DNA from: an uncultured Saccharospirillaceae bacterium
Lineage (GTDB): Bacteria; Pseudomonadota; Gammaproteobacteria; Pseudomonadales; Oceanobacteraceae
Assembly (NCBI GenBank): GCA_947499545.1
Contig: CANMOZ010000004.1
Coordinates: 124,001 to 188,000 of the forward strand
Length of the DNA: 64,000 nt
Direction: 5' to 3'
The first letter of the stretch is position 1. Every line of letters starts with the position of its first letter. Shown one piece after another: positions 59,901 through 64,000 of the stretch. The notes below the pieces were generated by a model that was not told where the DNA came from, searched no databases, and saw nothing but the letters and a program-made list of their open reading frames with translations. The position numbers and the translations under genes are program-made.

Positions 59901-61019
59901 GAATCCCCCTTAATCAAAGGCGTTGGTTTTTTATCTGAAAAAAGCAGAGTTCCTCATAGTATTAATCTTGCGTATATCCATTGGCCCCTAATCGAAGAGC
60001 CTGAAGCTGAATCTGAGACGAGTGTGTCGACTGACCAAGAAGCACTTGACCCATTAAAAGATTTTGATATCAGCGCTTTGCCTCCTTTTGATTTGAAAGT
60101 GGGTGAAATATTTGTTGGCCCAGAAAACTTTGGGCGTTGGGATGTTGAGTTGCGACAAGAAAAAGACCGCTTGAGATTGGATATTAAAGATGCATTTATA
60201 AAAAATATGCAGCTGGTGGGTAGGATGTATTGGCATTCAAATTCGAGTGGTATGATGACAGAAATACCAATACTAAAAATTAAAACAGATGACTTTGGAA
60301 ATATGCAGCGCGCATGGCGTACAGATGCAGCAATAGAAGCCAAAGAGTCTCAGGCCAACATACACCTTAAGTGGAACGGTAGTCCAGCAGCATTTAATAA
60401 AGAGACTCTTGAAGGGAGGGTGAAGTTTCATTTAACCAAGGTGAGGGCTCAGGTTGAGGGACAAGCTGCAAAAAACGCCAAGCTGTTTGGAATCGCAAAC
60501 TTGGGGGCGCTTGGTAGACGCTTTCAGGGTGATTTTTCTGATATTGTTGAGCCTGGAGTAGAATTTGAAAAGATTTTTGGTACGGTTTCAATCAATGATC
60601 AGCTGATAAAAACGTTAGGAACTATAAAAGCTCAGGGTACCCTAATTAAGGGCGAATTAAGCGGAAAACTCGATCTAAGAGACTTGAATATTGATGCTGA
60701 GGTTTTAGGTACTTTATCCTTAACTAGTCAATTACCATTGTTTGCGGTGTTAATTGGTGTGGCTCCTCCCGTTGCTGCATCTTTGTTTGTGGCTGAACAG
60801 TTAACGGGTGGTCAATTGGAGCGTTTGGCAAGTTTCGTTTATGAAGTAAAAGGCCCAGTGGGTGATCCAGATGTTTCCCTAAAGAAAGCTTTCGATAAGA
60901 GTATTGAGGGTAAAGAAGAAGCTTGGTACCAAAAGTTATTGAAGTCATCCGGAAAATCTGTTGACACTGAGCAATTGGATTCTGAAGAAAATAAAGCTCA
61001 ACCAAAAATTAATCGCTAA
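57000..61019 (+). CDS. yhdP: YhdP-type AsmA-like envelope protein
   Basis: A 1339-residue protein with one N-terminal transmembrane helix (about 16-34, VLLGLIVILISYVVAG) and a very long periplasmic beta-rich body. In E. coli YhdP helps move phospholipids to the outer membrane and affects the permeability barrier. Recognised by the start (YSYKQDVESWASESLGLPIYIDQLEGDW), the central TIGR02099-type region and the C-terminal part (TKVRAQVEGQAAKNAKLFGIANLGALGRR, FGTVSINDQLIKT). Size fits YhdP (about 1266 in E. coli). 122 bp after rng. Confidence 0.93.
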   Translation: MKYRYLYHGINGFWWVLLGLIVILISYVVAGRYLAEQVYSYKQDVESWASESLGLPIYIDQLEGDWSLFSPIVRINGLSVHPPVDADGDPGRSILDIASIEAKLDVASSLLHLTPVFGALRVNGVATELKLSEDGVWNFPGMTARASSDSSPSEPFDWTQTLEAIDKITRLLLLQEEIQLSSLHLHLFDQSETPHKFTLNQVRLTRYQSSSLVEGDFVVDGKKSHGGRIVMSAKGSPLADSFDASGFIELSQAQWMPIIALFMDDSKIQAADFGGKVWFEIEKSELQTASLTLSIANLEWKIKHPHQLQDTDLQLYLKKSRESWVVQSRSSMVNLDSERFKLPDLNLRAHKGFSQFDVELHGLDLEAIIRNIRKGVGWPDVVEEYIQPLSPKGVLDHALLSLYFQNFEFKDFQLTAKASSLSVAPWSGAPSADNLSVHARITSAGGEVLFTGKQPSLFFPDLYHEAWQLEYAKGRVRYRVMDDYVTVWGDQLVISHSSVSAVQGFFDLYLSFDDNISPSTLTLGLGIKDVDVKAHNKFVPYVVGEGLTSWLDDALLNGKSKLGAVLFHGPIVDDNSTEKVQVYLEPETAKLKYQPGWPVVENIAASLWIEDQGVEAKIFQASTLGGRLKEGTVKFPYRREGGLEVDLKLSGDTGEGFQYLTNTPLSEIVGEEFQTWKVRGNHSTKFRINVPIDTQDDVDVDLSTDLKNTDLSLSKLNLEFKNVNGDLHYSTQKGLSSKQLKSELFGYPLNVSIDSEMYGTNMVTNAHPVGRQSIQNVNKWLGFQRVGQIEGEFNLSGALRIDNRPHRDSFLQINTDLVGVTSLLPEPFSKPRDAITDTYVKVVLKTNPEVYVGYGEQLQLALELADKGVSRGQIFFGHSPAYLSAEPGIEVRGHIPFIPVDDWQIFIEKEINRRDSTAQKNKGSQEASSTGVRLVDLSVEQIRYKDASFDNTRLRLRPNSEGWDVAVESPLIKGVGFLSEKSRVPHSINLAYIHWPLIEEPEAESETSVSTDQEALDPLKDFDISALPPFDLKVGEIFVGPENFGRWDVELRQEKDRLRLDIKDAFIKNMQLVGRMYWHSNSSGMMTEIPILKIKTDDFGNMQRAWRTDAAIEAKESQANIHLKWNGSPAAFNKETLEGRVKFHLTKVRAQVEGQAAKNAKLFGIANLGALGRRFQGDFSDIVEPGVEFEKIFGTVSINDQLIKTLGTIKAQGTLIKGELSGKLDLRDLNIDAEVLGTLSLTSQLPLFAVLIGVAPPVAASLFVAEQLTGGQLERLASFVYEVKGPVGDPDVSLKKAFDKSIEGKEEAWYQKLLKSSGKSVDTEQLDSEENKAQPKINR

Positions 61020-61046
61020 AACAGTCATTGATCAGGAGTCACTGTT

Positions 61047-61874
61047 TTGTCAAAAGCATTAAAAGCAGCCGTTATTCAATTGGTGAGTGGAACAGACCTA
61101 GAAAGCAACCTGTTCGATGCTTTGAATTTAATGAAGGCAGCTGTTGATGGCGGCGCACAATTGGTGCTCTTGCCTGAAAACGCACTTCTTTTTGGGGTCG
61201 ATGATTTATCAGGTGTAGTTGATTCTTCAGAACTGCGTGAAGCCATTGGAAGCATCGCAAGCTTTTCAAAAGACAACAATTGTTGGACATTGATTGGGAG
61301 TGTGCCAGCTGCGGCACCTGTGGATCAAAGAGTTTATGCGCAATCGCTTCTCTTTAACTCTAACGGGAAACAGGTATGCAGTTACAATAAGATGCACTTA
61401 TTTGATGTGACGCACCCAGCTTCTGGTGAAACGTATCAGGAGTCTGCAACTTATTGTAGGGGTGCGGTCCCGGCTTGCGCTGAAATAGGCGTGCATGGGT
61501 TGGGGGATTTTGAAGCTATTATGTCAATATGTTACGACCTTAGGTTTCCTGAGTACTATCGTAGATTAATGAACCCTAAGGTGCGTCTAATTTTTGTACC
61601 TTCAGCATTTACCTATTCGACAGGTTCCGCTCACTGGGAAGCGCTTCTTAGAGCTAGAGCAATAGAAAATCAGTGTTTTGTGCTAGCTCCAAATCAAGGT
61701 GGATTGCACTGGAATGGTAGACGTACTTGGGGCCATTCAATGATTCTCGACCCATGGGGGAATGTGTTGGGGGTTCACAAGGAAGATCCTGGTGTTGTGT
61801 TAGTAGACCTAGACTTTGCAGAGCAAGATAGTGTCCGCCTATCAATGCCTTGTGGGGAGCATCGACGACTCTAA
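61047..61874 (+). CDS. Carbon-nitrogen hydrolase (nitrilase superfamily, deaminated-glutathione amidase-like)
   Basis: 275 residues with the complete Glu-Lys-Cys triad: Glu44 (LLPENALL), Lys115 (YNKMHLFDV) and Cys162 (SICYDLRFPEYYR). The closest group is Nit1/YbeM-type omega-amidases that repair deaminated glutathione; the motif DVTHPASGETYQES is typical. Start TTG at 61047, with CAGGAG 8 bp upstream. In Pseudomonas the same gene follows yhdP, normally with tldD next; here tldD is absent. Confidence 0.9.
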   Translation: MSKALKAAVIQLVSGTDLESNLFDALNLMKAAVDGGAQLVLLPENALLFGVDDLSGVVDSSELREAIGSIASFSKDNNCWTLIGSVPAAAPVDQRVYAQSLLFNSNGKQVCSYNKMHLFDVTHPASGETYQESATYCRGAVPACAEIGVHGLGDFEAIMSICYDLRFPEYYRRLMNPKVRLIFVPSAFTYSTGSAHWEALLRARAIENQCFVLAPNQGGLHWNGRRTWGHSMILDPWGNVLGVHKEDPGVVLVDLDFAEQDSVRLSMPCGEHRRL

Positions 61875-61904
61875 GGGCATATAACGCGATAAATTCATAT
61901 GCCC
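61875..61904. terminator. Bidirectional hairpin between the nitrilase and aceB genes
   Basis: Perfect 8-bp inverted repeat GGGCATAT / ATATGCCC with a 14-nt loop, between convergent stops at 61874 and 61920. Confidence 0.55.
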
Positions 61905-61919
61905 AGTAAGACCAGTTAA

Positions 61920-63515
61920 TTATAGATACTGATAAGCAGGTATGGTTAGGAAGTCTATAAGCTCCTCATTTGTTGTAATGTGATCTAGAAGCTCTACAGC
62001 TTTCCCATATTTGCCAGTATCCCAATGACTATTGCCTACTTCTTTGCGTACCACTTCAGCCTCTTCTGATAAGTATTGGCGAAAGACTTCCGGAGAGACC
62101 TCGACCCCACTATCTAACCGAACTTTATGTTTAATCATTTGCCATATAGAGACTCTGGCTATTTCACAGGTCGCAGCATCTTCCATTAGACCGTATATTG
62201 GTACGCACCCCTTCCCTTCTAACCAAGCGGATAAGTAATGTAATGCCACTCTAATGTTTACTCTCATGCCACTTTCGGAGCGCTCTCCCTCACAAGGTTC
62301 TAATAAATCCGCAGCTGTAATGGGGGGGTCATCATTTCTGAGAATGCAAAGCTGATTTTCATTATCGGTTTTTATGTACCGGTTAAATACTTCCATTGCC
62401 AGGTCAACTAGGCCGGGGTGCGCGACCCAAGTACCGTCATGCCCATTGGAGGCTTCTAGTTCTTTGTCGCTTCGTACCTTATCTAAAACAAGTTTTGCGG
62501 TTTTTGGATCCTTGCTAGGTATAAATGCAGACATGCCTCCCATCGCTATTGCACCGCGTTTATGACAGGTGTGTATGAGTAAACGACTATAAGCATTTAA
62601 AAATGGCTTATCCATGCTTACTTGTTGGCGATCAGGTAGAACACGGTCCGGATAATTCTTCAATGTTTTGATGTAAGAAAAAATATAGTCCCAGCGACCA
62701 CAATTCATGCCGACTATGTGGTCTTTGAGTTCATAGAGGATTTCTTCCATTTCAAATACAGCGGGTAACGTTTCAATGAGGACAGTCGCTTTGATTGTTC
62801 CCTTTTTGAGATCTAAATAAGATTCACAAAAACTGAAGACCTCATCCCACCAGCGTGCTTCCTGGTAACTTTCAAGTTTCGGTAGGTAGAAATAAAGACC
62901 GCTCCCATTTTGTGTCCTAGCTTTGTGGTTGTGATATGCATATATTGCAAAATCAAATAAGCATGCTGGGATGGGATTCCCCCCCAGTAAAAGGTGCTTT
63001 TCTGGCAGGTGTAACCCTCTGGGGCGAACGATCAGAACGGCTGTATTCTCGTTAAGCTGGTATTCTTTTCCTGAGTCGAGAGCGGTGTAGGTAAGTGTTT
63101 TCAAATTAGCTTTCAGCAATGCATTTTGCCCATCCATTAGATTTCTCCAGGTTGGAGAAGTTGCATCCTCAAAGCAGGCCATGAACGCTTTGGCACCGGA
63201 ATTAAGCGCATTAATGATCATTTTCGAATCAACAGGCCCTGTTATCTCTACCCGGCGGTCTCTAAGGTCGCTTGGGATTTGTGCAATTTTCCAGCTTTTA
63301 TCCTTGCGAATGGCAGAGGTTTCTTGTAGGAAGTCCGGCAGCTTGCCAGCATCAATGGCACTTTGCTTTTGGTGTCTTAGTTCTAACAAAGAGCTGAGTT
63401 TTGGCTGAAACTCCTCAACTAGCTTGCACAGAAAACTCAATACATCCGTTGTTAAGAGTTCTTGGTCTGTTTCATTCAGTTCAGCTACGATAGTCAAGTT
63501 TTCTGGTTTGCTCAT
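61920..63515 (-). CDS. aceB: Malate synthase A
   Basis: Condenses glyoxylate and acetyl-CoA to malate in the glyoxylate shunt. 531 residues from ATG 63515 (GGGGG 4 bp upstream; a longer frame exists to 63578 but E. coli AceB has 533). Motifs: FMACFEDATSPTWRNLMDGQ, LIVRPRGLHLPEKH, FYLPKLESYQEARWWDEVF, NCGRWDYIFSYIKT with the catalytic region, and GMSAFIPSKD. The shorter length and lack of the large insert distinguish it from malate synthase G. Isocitrate lyase is not adjacent. Confidence 0.96.
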   Translation of the reverse strand: MSKPENLTIVAELNETDQELLTTDVLSFLCKLVEEFQPKLSSLLELRHQKQSAIDAGKLPDFLQETSAIRKDKSWKIAQIPSDLRDRRVEITGPVDSKMIINALNSGAKAFMACFEDATSPTWRNLMDGQNALLKANLKTLTYTALDSGKEYQLNENTAVLIVRPRGLHLPEKHLLLGGNPIPACLFDFAIYAYHNHKARTQNGSGLYFYLPKLESYQEARWWDEVFSFCESYLDLKKGTIKATVLIETLPAVFEMEEILYELKDHIVGMNCGRWDYIFSYIKTLKNYPDRVLPDRQQVSMDKPFLNAYSRLLIHTCHKRGAIAMGGMSAFIPSKDPKTAKLVLDKVRSDKELEASNGHDGTWVAHPGLVDLAMEVFNRYIKTDNENQLCILRNDDPPITAADLLEPCEGERSESGMRVNIRVALHYLSAWLEGKGCVPIYGLMEDAATCEIARVSIWQMIKHKVRLDSGVEVSPEVFRQYLSEEAEVVRKEVGNSHWDTGKYGKAVELLDHITTNEELIDFLTIPAYQYL

Positions 63516-63844
63516 ATAACCCCCTAATGATGAGCGCTGATGGTACAACATGCATTTCGTGTGAGTTTGGCCTGACATAAAAGAGCCAAAAGATACGACA
63601 ATAATTGGAAGGTTTTATAGGTTCTTGAGGCTTTTCAAGCGATGTCGACTATCGATATAAATACAGGTTGCGATTGGCAATTTCAAAGCTAAACGAGCCA
63701 ATTTTACTCAATACTTAGCATTCACTATATGAATGGTTAAGCCTTAACAGATAAATCGTTGTTTCTCTTTACACAAAACGGCTATCATGGCGCCCTTAGA
63801 TATTGTGAAACCTATTTGAAGAGTGTAACCGATTAGAGGGTTGA
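63516..63844. promoter_or_regulatory. Divergent control region aceB / terminal gene
   Basis: 329 bp without a gene. A palindrome CATTCA-CTATA-TGAATG is at 63719-63735. TTTGGC and GCCAAA repeat as an inverted pair 13 bp apart near 63566-63590. A plausible sigma-70 promoter for the plus-strand gene is TTGTTT (63759-63764), 18 bp, TATCAT (63783-63788). No regulator assigned. Confidence 0.4.
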
Positions 63845-64000
63845 ATGGATTTTCAGATCGAACCTTATTTCACTATCATAGTCTCAATCATGGCTGTGGT
63901 CTTCGTTATTGACCGGCTCGTATTGAGGAAGCGTAGAATCGAGTCTTATAAAAGCAAGGAGCTAAGACAGGAGGTTGATGAAGCATCAGTTCCAGAACCC
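63845..64000 (+). CDS. lepB: Probable signal peptidase I, N-terminal fragment (cut by window edge)
   Basis: ATG at 63845, 52 codons visible. The start MDFQIEPYFTIIVSIMAVV, then IDRLVLRKRRIESY: one transmembrane helix followed by a basic patch, resembling the first helix and short linker of LepB proteins (for example a V-D-K/L-x-F-F-A-x-x-R-R pattern). The catalytic Ser/Lys part lies beyond the window, so the name rests only on the N-terminal pattern; other single-helix proteins cannot be ruled out. Confidence 0.45.
   Translation, partial: MDFQIEPYFTIIVSIMAVVFVIDRLVLRKRRIESYKSKELRQEVDEASVPEP

Overview
This window is ordinary chromosomal sequence from a gammaproteobacterium, probably a marine, motile heterotroph of the Pseudomonadales/Oceanospirillales type. 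The base composition is moderate and AT-leaning. Three gene orders support this placement. lexA | psrA – YkuD – nagZ – mscS – mtnP resembles the Pseudomonas lexA-psrA-nagZ-mtnP neighbourhood. gatBAC | mreBCD-maf-rng-yhdP-nitrilase and purMN / DUF3108 / DUF2066-perM-hda are also typical of this group. I see no IS element, prophage, CRISPR array, tRNA or rRNA. I cannot name the genus from sequence alone.

Layout. 0-6.2 kb (minus strand): leucine/isovalerate catabolic operon liuABCDE, with liuE cut by the window edge. 6.6-15 kb (plus): a membrane TPR-GGDEF diguanylate cyclase, an unrecognised 324-aa gene, a TonB-dependent receptor, a DUF4404 protein, a CHAD-like protein and two tandem hotdog thioesterases. 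15-18.4 kb: heat-shock htpG behind a near-consensus sigma-32 promoter, a YfaZ-type outer membrane protein and small hypothetical genes. 18.6-23.8 kb: lexA divergent from psrA, followed by murein recycling and purine salvage genes. 23.8-31.4 kb (minus): the periplasmic protease Prc and a 1633-residue protein carrying all four acetyl-CoA-carboxylase-like domains. 31.7-35.1 kb: waaC, a chalcone-isomerase-like protein and an isolated fliK behind a sigma-54-like promoter. 35.1-39.5 kb (minus): a dicarboxylate symporter, a DUF3108 protein, purN and purM. 39.7-43.5 kb: DUF2066-perM-hda and two small genes. 43.6-48.6 kb: a secreted M4 metalloprotease, a gene-poor 0.75-kb stretch, a GST-like protein, a DUF302 protein and a secreted protein built of three Cys-bounded repeats. 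48.6-51.9 kb (minus): gatCAB. 52-61.9 kb: mreBCD-maf-rng-yhdP-nitrilase. 61.9-63.5 kb (minus): malate synthase A. 63.8 kb to the end: the N-terminus of a probable signal peptidase I.

How the genes fit together. Leucine breakdown (liu) feeds acetyl-CoA, and malate synthase points to the glyoxylate shunt. The fused carboxylase would use acyl-CoA in the opposite direction. PsrA is a known fatty-acid-responsive regulator in Pseudomonas, and here a PsrA-type palindrome sits on its own promoter. Cell-envelope functions dominate the rest: mreBCD shape proteins, waaC, Prc, nagZ plus a signal-less YkuD enzyme, and yhdP.

Most noteworthy items: the permuted single-chain carboxylase (26466-31367), a probable ATT start codon for mreC, an extra ~140-residue segment in Prc, a YkuD enzyme without signal peptide beside nagZ, the three-repeat secreted protein, and several promoter or operator candidates. 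All functions are read from sequence motifs and remembered families; no database search was run.
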